The notes under the pieces were generated by a model. That model saw nothing but the letters and a program-made list of their open reading frames with translations, was not told the DNA's origin and made no database searches. A program made the position numbers and the translations under genes. From Corynebacterium pacaense (GTDB lineage: Bacteria; Actinomycetota; Actinomycetes; Mycobacteriales; Mycobacteriaceae): 64,000 bases of DNA. The stretch is from NCBI RefSeq assembly GCF_900169525.1, contig NZ_LT821239.1:1262708-1326707 (forward strand), given 5' to 3'. Below are positions 55,214 through 62,848 of the stretch, piece by piece. Within the stretch, counting starts at the first letter, position 1, and every line of letters starts with the position of its first letter.

Positions 55214-56419
55214 ATGACCACCGGCACCATCGACGTCACCATCGGATTAGACGTGGGCAAAACCGCCCACCACGCCTGCGCCATGCTAGCCACAGGCGAG
55301 ATCATCTACGACAAACCCCTGCCCCAGGACGAGGATCAGCTTCGCAAGGTCTTCACCGACCTCCAAGCCTGCGGCACCGTCCTGGTGGTCGTCGACCAGC
55401 CCAACACCATCGGTGCCCTGCCCATCGCCGTGGCCCGGGACGCTGGCTGCTTCGTCGGCTATCTACCCGGCCTGGCGATGCGCAAAGCCGCGGACTTGCA
55501 CCCCGGCCGGTCGAAGACCGACCGGCGGGACGCATTCATCATCGCTGATACCGCCCGGACGATGCCGCATACCCTGCGGGCCGTGGACCGGGACAACGAA
55601 GTCCTCTCAGCGCTGAAGATGCTGTCCGGGTTCGATGACGACATCGCCAAGGACGCCACCCGCACCATCAACCGGCTGCGTAGCGTGCTGACCCAGATCT
55701 ACCCGAGTCTGGAACGAGCCCTACCGGGCAGCATCATCACCCGACCTCTGGTGCTGGACATGCTCATCCACTACGGCGGGCCAACAAGGTTGAAGAAGGC
55801 CGGTTACCAGCGGGTACACACCTGGATGGCCAACCGATCGAAGAAAGACCCCACGAAGCTGGTCGACGCGATCTTCGACGGACTCAAAGCCCAGACCGTC
55901 GCCGTACCTGGCACCACTGCCGCTGAGGTGGTGATCCCGCAGCTGGCGACCAACATCAAAGCCCTGCTGGAACAGCGGAAAACCATTGCTGATCAAGTAG
56001 AGGAACTGTTGGCTGAATTCCCTCTTCACCAGGTCTTGATATCCATGCCGGGAATTGGCATCAAGACCGCCTCCAACATTCTCCTCGCTGTCGGCGACTG
56101 CTCCGACTTTCGGTCAGCCGGCCACCTGGCAGCGTATGCGGGGATCGCCCCGGTGACACGAAGATCCGGCACGTCCATCCGAGGTGAGTTCCCGGCCAGA
56201 TCCGGTAACAAACGGTTGAAAAACGCCCTGTTCTACTCGGCATTCGCATCGATCCGGTTCCATGAACCATCCAAGACCTACTACGAGCGGAAACGGGCCG
56301 AGGGTAAACGACATAACGCTGCAGTGATGTGCCTGGCCAGACGCCGGTGCAACGTCATCTACGCAATGTTGACCCGGGCCGAGTTCTTTAGGGAGATCCC
56401 CGCCAGAGTTGCTGCGTAG
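55214..56419 (+). CDS. IS110-family transposase (DEDD recombinase)
   Basis: 401 residues. The N-terminal RuvC-like domain has Asp13 in IGLDVGKTAHHA, a DQPNT acidic site and the KTDRRDAFIIAD motif. The C-terminal Tnp_20 domain has MPGIGIKTASNIL, then the catalytic-serine region YAGIAPVTRRSGTSIRGE. ATG 55214 with AAGGAGG 7 bases upstream is preferred over the longer frame at 55148. The reading frame is complete, so the element is likely active. Confidence 0.94.
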   Translation: MTTGTIDVTIGLDVGKTAHHACAMLATGEIIYDKPLPQDEDQLRKVFTDLQACGTVLVVVDQPNTIGALPIAVARDAGCFVGYLPGLAMRKAADLHPGRSKTDRRDAFIIADTARTMPHTLRAVDRDNEVLSALKMLSGFDDDIAKDATRTINRLRSVLTQIYPSLERALPGSIITRPLVLDMLIHYGGPTRLKKAGYQRVHTWMANRSKKDPTKLVDAIFDGLKAQTVAVPGTTAAEVVIPQLATNIKALLEQRKTIADQVEELLAEFPLHQVLISMPGIGIKTASNILLAVGDCSDFRSAGHLAAYAGIAPVTRRSGTSIRGEFPARSGNKRLKNALFYSAFASIRFHEPSKTYYERKRAEGKRHNAAVMCLARRRCNVIYAMLTRAEFFREIPARVAA

Positions 56420-56902
56420 CCCACCTTCACCACGATCAGCTGGTCGACGCGAGTACGCCGGCCAGCTGCTCAACCACGCCCATCATCAGAATCGGGAGCT
56501 ACCCCCGAAATGCTTTCCTGAATACAGGGCCTATCCCTTGACAAAAACATAGGGACACCCCCCTGTGCCTTCAGTGGAGTCCAGGTTCTTCGGCGGTGCG
56601 AGCGGGTGTGGGCCGTCCTTAATATATGGTGACGTCGGGGTGCAGGGCGATCGTCCTTGCATCGCGCTGCACGGACCATTGGGCTGAGCTGCCAACGTCA
56701 TCGTTGTGCGCTGCGGATGGGGTTGAATTCAGCTTGGAGCTCTCCTCTGCATCCACCCGGGTGCGCTTTGGGATGGGACGGAAGCGGCGGCTGTTCGCGC
56801 CCAGCCGCCAGGGTCCCTTGCCACCTTAGGCGGTTCCGTATGGAATGGATTCCGATCGTTTTCGCGCGCGATTCGGCCCCGTGCAGAGGCTTGTCCCGAC
56901 AA

Positions 56903-56918
56903 TGTGGCGAAGGTCACG
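56903..56918 (+). promoter_or_regulatory. Putative GlxR site
   Basis: TGTGGCGAAGGTCACG matches nine of twelve fixed positions of TGTGANNTANNTCACA. It lies 520 bp upstream of the nlpC start, which is far, so its role is uncertain. Confidence 0.3.
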
Positions 56919-57144
56919 TTGTTGTCTTTGTGCGCTCGGCATGCCGCATCCTCGCCCAATCGGCGGTGTGGTGCGTTCTGGCCAACAGTCGTTCGAAAGT
57001 ACTGGTCAGGGACCAGTTTTCAAAGGCGCTGGCTTCCGGTCGGCCGTCCCGGTCGGGTGTGGGTTCTTCCTGGTCTCCAGGGCATGAATTATTGATAACG
57101 GATCGATAACGCAGTTGAATTCTGATTCAGGGTGGACATCAGGC

Positions 57145-57160
57145 GTGACAATTTCGTAAC
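57145..57160 (+). promoter_or_regulatory. Putative MtrA-type direct repeat
   Basis: GTGACaatttcGTAAC, two copies of a GT(G/A)AC half-site 11 nt apart. MtrA is known to control the nlpC homologue in C. glutamicum, to my knowledge; the site here is a proposal. Confidence 0.3.
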
Positions 57161-57183
57161 CTGATTGAGACCTTGCGGGGTTG

Positions 57184-57202
57184 ATTGAAAGATTCTTTCA
57201 AT
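57184..57202 (+). promoter_or_regulatory. Palindrome in the nlpC upstream region
   Basis: ATTGAAAG and CTTTCAAT are perfectly complementary, with a 3-nt centre. It could be an operator or a hairpin in the long transcript leader. Confidence 0.35.
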
Positions 57203-57284
57203 TGAGCCGCGTTAGAAACAAAAGAAAATGCTTAATCGCCACGTTCCCAACATCACCCGCATTCATCATCCGGGGGCATGCAGG

Positions 57285-57410
57285 GGGCGTGGTGAGCCGG
57301 GGAACCAGAGTCAGTTCCTGGGGTTAACTTCTCACGAGGGCCACCGACGGTGGATGGAGTGGGGAGAGGGGCCTTCCGCTCCGAATCCGACAGCTAACCC
57401 GGTCAGCCAA
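57285..57410 (+). promoter_or_regulatory. ydaO/yuaA (cyclic di-AMP) riboswitch
   Basis: Between the GlxR-like site and NlpC/P60. Conserved pieces appear in the right order: GCCGGGGAACCAGAG, CCTGGGGTTAACTTCTC, GAGGGCCAC, and the 3' TCCGCTCCGAATCCGACAGC then CTAACCCGGT. This class binds c-di-AMP and turns off cell-wall hydrolase genes in actinobacteria. The start position is approximate. The rest of the leader and the nlpC start follow within about 25 bases. Confidence 0.9.
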
Positions 57411-57435
57411 CAGGAAGAATTTGGAGTTTCATCAC

Positions 57436-58059
57436 ATGGCCAAGCACCGTCGCAGCAATCCCAAGACCGTCCGTAGCGCAGCAGTCGCATCCGCAGTTGC
57501 TCTTGGTGCCACCGCAGTGATCACCAGCCCCGCGCAGGCGGCTGAGGTCGTGGTACCCAACACCGATTACCGCGTCGAGGTTGCAGGCATCGAGAACACC
57601 CCGGGTATCAACAACGTCCCCGGTATCGACCAGTGGATCCCCTCACTCGCGAGCCAGGCCGCCCCGGTCGCCTACTCCGCTGAGGTAGCGGCCCCCGTGG
57701 CAGCTCCGGTCCAGAGCACCGGCCAGGCGATCGTGGATGCAGCACGCAGCAAGATCGGCGCCCCCTACGGATGGGGAGCCACCGGGCCGAGCGCCTTCGA
57801 CTGCTCCGGTCTGACCTCCTGGGCCTATAGCCAGGTTGGCAAGTCCATCCCGCGCACCTCCCAGGCACAGGCTGCCCAGGGCACCCCGGTCGCCTATTCC
57901 GACCTCCAGGCCGGCGACATCGTGGCCTTCTACTCCGGAGCAAGCCACGTCGGGATCTACTCAGGCCACGGCACCGTGATCCATGCCCTGAACTCCTCCA
58001 CGCCGCTGTCCGAGAACTCCCTGGACTACATGCCCTTCCACTCGGCTGTACGCTTCTAA
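57436..58059 (+). CDS. NlpC/P60 secreted peptidoglycan hydrolase
   Basis: 207 residues. The signal peptide is AVASAVALGATAVITSPAQAA, followed by a short proline/alanine-rich region. The P60 domain (about residues 92-207) has FDCSGLTSWAYSQ with the nucleophile cysteine and SHVGIYSGHGTVIHAL with the catalytic histidine. It cleaves peptidoglycan stem peptides and matches the gene pair next to qcrB in C. glutamicum. Start ATG 57436 has GGAG about 11 bases upstream. It is under the c-di-AMP riboswitch. Confidence 0.95.
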   Translation: MAKHRRSNPKTVRSAAVASAVALGATAVITSPAQAAEVVVPNTDYRVEVAGIENTPGINNVPGIDQWIPSLASQAAPVAYSAEVAAPVAAPVQSTGQAIVDAARSKIGAPYGWGATGPSAFDCSGLTSWAYSQVGKSIPRTSQAQAAQGTPVAYSDLQAGDIVAFYSGASHVGIYSGHGTVIHALNSSTPLSENSLDYMPFHSAVRF

Positions 58060-58070
58060 ACGGAGCCCCG

Positions 58071-58104
58071 GAAAACCTCCCCGCCGCATACGTGGCCGGG
58101 AGGT
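58071..58104 (+). terminator. Probable terminator after nlpC
   Basis: AACCTCCCC ... GGGAGGTT, an imperfect hairpin with a CCGCATACGTGGC loop region, followed by CTTGTGG; no long T-run. Confidence 0.5.
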
Positions 58105-58230
58105 TCTTGTGGTTTCACGGCGAACCACCGGCAAACGCGACACGGGCCCTCCACGGTTGGCTCCGGAGGCCGCATACACGCTAAAGTCTTACACATTGTC
58201 TGCCTTGATCCCGGGAGTAACTGAATCGAC

Positions 58231-59262
58231 ATGTCGAAGCTTCGCCGACTTAACGCCCTCACCGTAAGCGCCCTGGTTTTCGGCATCGGTGTATCCCCGT
58301 CACTCGCCGGAAGCCAGGAGGTCGTCTCCAGGGTCGACGGGTTGATCGCGGAGATGGAACAGGTGTCGCAGGCGACCTCGGCTCAGAACGAGGAAGTAAA
58401 GGCGATTGAGATCGATATCGAGTCCCGCGAGGATTCGCTTGATCAGATCCGCTCCGAGATCGACCGCTCCCGCGAGTCCGCGGACGCAGCCACCGCGGCC
58501 GCAGCGGGATATCGCAGCGAGATCAACCGTATCGCCCAGGCGAAGTACCGTGGCACGGTTCTTGATCCGATCAGCGTGGCGGTCTCCGCGGAGAACCCGC
58601 AGAACGCCATCGATAGGATGAGTTACATGGCGACCCTGAGCAAATCGACCAGCGACGTGGTCGAGGGGCTCAACGAACAGACGCGGAGGGCAGCGGACGC
58701 CTTCGGAGAGGCGAACCGGACCAAGGCCCAGGCGGATTTCCAGATTTCCCAGCTCCGCGACCGTCTTGCGGATCTTGATGAGCAGAAGGCGGAGTTGGAT
58801 CGGCGCACCGAGGAGATCAGGAGCAGGGTCGATGCCCTCTCGCCGGAGGAGCGCCAGGCCTGGGTTGCCAAGAACGGTCCCCTTGACGTGAACCTGGGCG
58901 ACCTGCTCGGCGCCTCCGGTGAGGCCTCTGGTGCGGTCCAGGCGGCGCTGGGGAAAATCGGCTCCCCTTACGGGTGGGGAGCGATCGGCCCCGACACCTT
59001 CGATTGTTCCGGCCTGATCTATTGGGCATTCCAACAGCAGGGCAAGACCCTGCCACGGACGTCACAGGCACAGATGGCCGGCGGAACACCCGTTGGTCGT
59101 GATCAACTGCAGCCGGGTGATGTCATCGGATACTATCCGGGGGCGACCCACGTCGGGCTCTATATCGGCGATGGCAAGATTGTCCACGCCTCGGACTACG
59201 GAATCCCGGTCCAGGTGGTTTCCGTGGATTCCGCACCCTTCTACGGTGCACGTCGCTACTAG
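58231..59262 (+). CDS. NlpC/P60 hydrolase with N-terminal coiled coil (RipA-like)
   Basis: 343 residues. Signal peptide (LTVSALVFGIGVSPSLAGS), a coiled coil of about residues 30-210 (E, Q, R-rich; DRSRESADAATAAAAGYRSE), and a C-terminal P60 domain with FDCSGLIYWAFQQQG and THVGLYIGDGKIVHA. RipA/RipC-type hydrolases split daughter cells, and the coiled coil binds FtsEX or similar regulators. It follows the first NlpC gene after 171 bases. An SD-like GGGAG lies 8-9 bases before the ATG. Confidence 0.93.
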   Translation: MSKLRRLNALTVSALVFGIGVSPSLAGSQEVVSRVDGLIAEMEQVSQATSAQNEEVKAIEIDIESREDSLDQIRSEIDRSRESADAATAAAAGYRSEINRIAQAKYRGTVLDPISVAVSAENPQNAIDRMSYMATLSKSTSDVVEGLNEQTRRAADAFGEANRTKAQADFQISQLRDRLADLDEQKAELDRRTEEIRSRVDALSPEERQAWVAKNGPLDVNLGDLLGASGEASGAVQAALGKIGSPYGWGAIGPDTFDCSGLIYWAFQQQGKTLPRTSQAQMAGGTPVGRDQLQPGDVIGYYPGATHVGLYIGDGKIVHASDYGIPVQVVSVDSAPFYGARRY

Positions 59263-59291
59263 GGATTCAGGACCCCTTAAGGAGGGTTGCA

Positions 59292-60425
59292 GTGGCACCT
59301 ACCCCGCACACTCTGGTTGTCACCAACGATTTCCCGCCGACGATCGGCGGAATCCAGTCCTACGTCCGTGATTTTCTGGCAACCCAGGATCCGGAGACCA
59401 TCACCGTTTTCGCCTCGGTTCAGGATGCCCGGGCCGCGCGCGAGTTCGACCGTGAACAGAGCTACGAGGTCATTCGCTGGCCGCGATCGGTGATGCTCCC
59501 CACCCCGACGACGGTCACGGCGATACAGGAGATCATCAGGGCGCGCGGGATCACCACCGTCTGGTTCGCCGCCGCGGCGCCGCTGGCACTGATGGCGGGG
59601 CCGGCGCGCAGGGCGGGCGCCCGCCGCATCATCGCATCCACACACGGGCATGAGGTCGGCTGGTCGATGCTGCCCGGTGCCCGGCAGGCACTTCGTCGAA
59701 TAGGCGACAACGTGGATGTGATCACCTACATCTCCGATTACACCCTCGGGCGCCTGCGGCCGGCCCTCGGCGGCAACCCCGAGTTCGTCCATCTTCCCTC
59801 CGGGGTGGACACCGAACTCTTCGCCCCCGCCACACCGCGGGAGCGGGCGGACATCCGAACCCGGCATGATCTTGACCAGCAGGCACCGGTGATCGTGTGC
59901 GTCTCACGGCTGGTGCCGCGCAAGGGGCAGGACAGTCTGATCAGGGCAATGCCGCGGGTGCTCGAGGAACATCCCGACGCCGTGCTGCTCCTGGTCGGCG
60001 AGGGACGCTACGACGGGCGACTGCGCACGATGTCCGCGCAACTGGGCGCTTCGGTGCGCATGCCGGGTCGGGTCCCACGTGCGGAAATGGTTTCCCTCCT
60101 CTCGGCCGCGGACATCTTCGCCATGCCCGTCCGCACCCGGGGCGGGGGACTCGATGTCGAAGGACTCGGCATCGTCTACCTGGAGGCGCAGGCCTGTGGC
60201 ATCCCCGTCGTCGCCGGCACCTCCGGCGGCGCACCTGAGACGGTGACCTCCGATACGGCCGTGGTCGTTGACGGTCGGGACGTCGACACGCTGTCTGCGG
60301 TGCTGAACCGGCTTATCGACGCCCCGGACCTGCGCCACTCAATGGGGGCCGCCGGTCGGCGGTATGTGGAACAGGAATGGACCTGGGCGGTAATGGGGGA
60401 CAGGCTGCGGAAACTGCTCGCCTGA
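59292..60425 (+). CDS. pimB: Phosphatidylinositol monomannoside mannosyltransferase PimB
   Basis: 377 residues, GT4 family. It carries VVTNDFPPTIGGIQSY, STHGHEVGWSMLPG, LPSGVDTELFAP, RLVPRKGQDSLI and the donor-site TRGGGLDVEGLGIVYLEAQAC. The C. glutamicum structure of PimB' (NCgl2106) has this sequence pattern as I recall it. It adds the second mannose to phosphatidylinositol mannoside at the membrane. GTG 59292 has a strong AGGAGGG 7 bases upstream, and the gene starts 30 bases after the NlpC stop, so the two may be co-transcribed. Confidence 0.94.
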   Translation: MAPTPHTLVVTNDFPPTIGGIQSYVRDFLATQDPETITVFASVQDARAAREFDREQSYEVIRWPRSVMLPTPTTVTAIQEIIRARGITTVWFAAAAPLALMAGPARRAGARRIIASTHGHEVGWSMLPGARQALRRIGDNVDVITYISDYTLGRLRPALGGNPEFVHLPSGVDTELFAPATPRERADIRTRHDLDQQAPVIVCVSRLVPRKGQDSLIRAMPRVLEEHPDAVLLLVGEGRYDGRLRTMSAQLGASVRMPGRVPRAEMVSLLSAADIFAMPVRTRGGGLDVEGLGIVYLEAQACGIPVVAGTSGGAPETVTSDTAVVVDGRDVDTLSAVLNRLIDAPDLRHSMGAAGRRYVEQEWTWAVMGDRLRKLLA

Positions 60426-60459
60426 ATTGCTCAATGCTGGTTCGGCGCGTCCCGCTGGC

Positions 60460-60465
60460 TATACT
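60460..60465 (+). promoter_or_regulatory. Putative -10 of glk
   Basis: TATACT, five of six consensus bases, about 55 bases before ATG 60520. The -35 is unclear. Confidence 0.4.
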
Positions 60466-60519
60466 TTGGGGGGTGTTCATTAGAGGAATCCAGTCAGCGA
60501 GATCGTGAGGCGCCCAACC

Positions 60520-61503
60520 ATGCCACAGAACCCGGACCGTCTTGCGGTGGGATTCGACATTGGCGGCACCAATATGAGGGCCGGTGTCATCGATGCGAAG
60601 GGGCACATCGTGGAGAGCCTGTCCGCGCCGTCGCCACAGACCACCGAGGCAATGGAGGCGGGCATCGCCGATCTCGTTGCCCGGCTGCGTGAGAACCATG
60701 AGATCGAGGCGGTGGGCCTGGCGCTCGCGGGTTTCCTCGACCCATCCTGTGAATACGTCCGCTTCGCCCCCCACCTTCCCTGGCGTGATGAACCGGTGCG
60801 GGCCCGGCTTGAGGGGCTGCTCGGGCTCCCGGTGCGACTTGAGCATGACGCCAATTCCGCGGCGTGGGGTGAGCACAGGTACGGAAGCGCTCAGGGGACG
60901 GAGAACTGGGTGCTCTTCGCCATCGGCACCGGAATCGGTGCCGCCCTGATCGATGACGGCCGGATCTACCGGGGCGCCTTCGGTACCGCCCCGGAATTCG
61001 GGCACATCCGGGTAGTTCCGGGCGGGCGGCCGTGCGCGTGCGGCAAGCAGGGGTGCCTGGAGCGCTACTGCTCGGGTACGGCCCTGGTGGACACCGCACT
61101 GGAACTCTCCGGTACCGGTGACTTCGGGTCGAGCACCATCAAGTCGCTGATCCGCAGCGACGCTTCCCGTTTGAAGGGAAAGATGATCACCGAGGCTGCT
61201 CGGGAGGGCGACCGGCTCGCCCTGGCGGTGCTCGAGGATTTCAGCCTGTGGCTGGGTGAGGCCCTGTCGATTGTGGCCGATGTGCTCGATCCCGGTCTCA
61301 TCGTCATCGGGGGAGGGGTGTCCCGGGATTCCGATCTCTTCCTTCCCCTGGCCACCGAGCACTTCGGCACCCGGGTGGTGGGGGCCGGGTACCGGCCGCT
61401 CGCGCCCGTCGTGCCCGCCCGTCTCGGTGCCGATGCGGGGATGATCGGTGTGGCCGATCTGGCGCGGGCCTCGGTGGCCTCGGGTGATCCCGCCGCGATC
61501 TGA
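60520..61503 (+). CDS. glk: ROK-family glucokinase
   Basis: 327 residues. ATP-binding GFDIGGTNMRAG, sugar-site EHDANSAAWGEHR, and the ROK zinc motif CACGKQGCLERYCSG. It phosphorylates glucose with ATP in the cytoplasm, backing up the phosphotransferase system. Start ATG 60520 (MPQNPDR) fits the family; GTG 60505 is an alternative. TATACT lies upstream. It follows pimB after 94 bases. Confidence 0.95.
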   Translation: MPQNPDRLAVGFDIGGTNMRAGVIDAKGHIVESLSAPSPQTTEAMEAGIADLVARLRENHEIEAVGLALAGFLDPSCEYVRFAPHLPWRDEPVRARLEGLLGLPVRLEHDANSAAWGEHRYGSAQGTENWVLFAIGTGIGAALIDDGRIYRGAFGTAPEFGHIRVVPGGRPCACGKQGCLERYCSGTALVDTALELSGTGDFGSSTIKSLIRSDASRLKGKMITEAAREGDRLALAVLEDFSLWLGEALSIVADVLDPGLIVIGGGVSRDSDLFLPLATEHFGTRVVGAGYRPLAPVVPARLGADAGMIGVADLARASVASGDPAAI

Positions 61504-61623
61504 GGATGCCGGGTCGCACCACCTGGGCGCGCCCCGACCGGTTGATCGTTGAAATTTTCGCCCACTCCGCGTCGGCTGCGGGGTTTTCGGTGTGTCTTTG
61601 ACGTACCCTGAGACAGTAAATGT

Positions 61624-61660
61624 GTGCGGTAGCTGTGAAATGCACGTCTGTTCACCGCAC
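61624..61660 (+). promoter_or_regulatory. Hairpin in the plsC leader
   Basis: GTGCGGT and ACCGCAC are 7-nt arms, 23 bases apart, in the gap upstream of plsC. Could be a leader hairpin or operator. Confidence 0.3.
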
Positions 61661-61737
61661 GACCGAGAACTCCCGGAAGGCGCGACGGGGGCACCGCGAT
61701 AAGTGATGGAAGCAGCTGGGGAAAGGGACACGGCATC

Positions 61738-62469
61738 ATGGACAACAAGTGGTACAAGGTGTACAAGGACATACTGATCGGCCCCTTCCTGCGTATCTAC
61801 AACCGACCCGAGGTGGAGGGGCTGGACAATATTCCCCGCCAGGGTCCAGCGATCCTGGCGTCCAACCACCAGGCCGTGATGGATTCCTTCTACTTCCCGT
61901 TGGTCTCCCCGCGCCAGATGGTGTTTCCGGCCAAGAGCGAGTATTTCACCGCACCGGGACTCAAGGGGCGTTTCCAGAAGTGGTTCTTCACCTCCACGGG
62001 ACAGGCGCCACTGGATCGGACCGCCGGAAACGCGATGGATTCGCTGCTCTCGACGGCCCGGTCCGTTCTGGACAAGGGCGATCTCTTCGGCATCTATCCG
62101 GAGGGCACCCGTTCGCCCGACGGGCGTATCTACAGGGGAAAGCTGGGGATGGCACGGGTCGCCGTGGAGACCGGGGTGCCCATTGTTCCCGTCGGGATGA
62201 TCGGAACCCGCGAGGCCAATCCCATCGGGACCTGGATGCCGCGTCCAGCGAAGGTCAGAATCAGGATCGGGAAGCCGATCGATCCCCGCGCGTACATCAA
62301 TGACCTGCACCTTGACGCCGGCTCGCACGAGGCGCTGCGTGCCCTGACCGACCATGTCATGCACACGCTTTCCCAGCTAGTGGGCCAGCCCTACGTCGAC
62401 GTCTATGCCAAGGACGTCAAGGATTCGCTCGCAGCAGGGAAGGGATACCCGGAGGGTGCACAACCCTGA
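61738..62469 (+). CDS. plsC: 1-acyl-sn-glycerol-3-phosphate acyltransferase
   Basis: 243 residues. Motif I is NHQAVMD (catalytic HxxxxD) and motif III YPEGTRSPDG; a VPIVPVGMIGT segment follows. It acylates lysophosphatidate to phosphatidate in membrane lipid synthesis and is homologous to the gene next to glk in C. glutamicum. Start ATG 61738 with GGAAAGGG 10 bases upstream. Confidence 0.92.
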   Translation: MDNKWYKVYKDILIGPFLRIYNRPEVEGLDNIPRQGPAILASNHQAVMDSFYFPLVSPRQMVFPAKSEYFTAPGLKGRFQKWFFTSTGQAPLDRTAGNAMDSLLSTARSVLDKGDLFGIYPEGTRSPDGRIYRGKLGMARVAVETGVPIVPVGMIGTREANPIGTWMPRPAKVRIRIGKPIDPRAYINDLHLDAGSHEALRALTDHVMHTLSQLVGQPYVDVYAKDVKDSLAAGKGYPEGAQP

Positions 62470-62848
62470 GGCGAAAGCTGGACACAAGGTGAATGGAGGA
62501 TTGCGGTAACCTTAAGTGACCGCGCTCAACTGGGCCTATTCGGAACGTCATTTAGGCACTTGTTATTTTTCATCCCGGATGTAATCGGGTACCGTTGGCG
62601 ATTGTAAGGCAATCGCCAACGGTTTTTTCAAGCAGTCCGTTTCCGGAGTCCTCCGCGGCACCCGGACCTGAGTGCTCGGCGAGGATCAACGGGCTCACCG
62701 GGGCCGAGAGGACCGGGGGAGCGGGGACGGCGACCCGGACGTCAGGCGTTTCCTGCCTCCTCCGAGACGAATCCCGGGCCCCCGGGGCCCGGTTCCTCTG
62801 CAGAAGAGAGCACGTGGGGCACAGGAGCCATCAAGGAGGTGGGCAGCA
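62470..62848. other. 379-bp non-coding interval
   Basis: Contains the plsC terminator and the leader of the acyltransferase gene. No credible gene: frames here are short and lack ribosome sites. Confidence 0.6.
62594..62628 (+). terminator. Terminator downstream of plsC
   Basis: GTTGGCGATTG and CAATCGCCAAC form a perfect 11-bp stem with a 5-nt loop; GGTTTTTT follows. Confidence 0.92.

Larger units (their letters stand above)
54975..56559 (+). mobile_element. IS110-family element
   Basis: Imperfect short inverted ends GGTGTCCCCAT (54975-54985) and ATAGGGACACC (56549-56559), a long non-coding left end (about 230 bp), one transposase gene and a short right end. This is the layout of IS110 proper, as opposed to IS1111. 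The outer boundary is given by these repeats and may be off by a few bases. It lies just after the qcrB terminator and before the NlpC leader, so no gene is broken. Confidence 0.75.
56420..57284. other. Non-coding interval, IS110 right end to NlpC leader
   Basis: About 865 bases with no credible gene. The small frames here lack ribosome sites and known motifs. The first 140 bases are the IS110 right end. The rest should hold the nlpC promoter and regulators: a GlxR-like site, an MtrA-like repeat and a palindrome. Confidence 0.6.

Noticed and set aside
56626..57109. Several short frames in the nlpC upstream region
   Set aside because: No conserved features, mutual overlap, and no ribosome sites; the region is more likely regulatory.
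60313..62364. 683-codon minus-strand frame
   Set aside because: Antisense to glk and plsC, which have all their motifs; GC-driven artefact.
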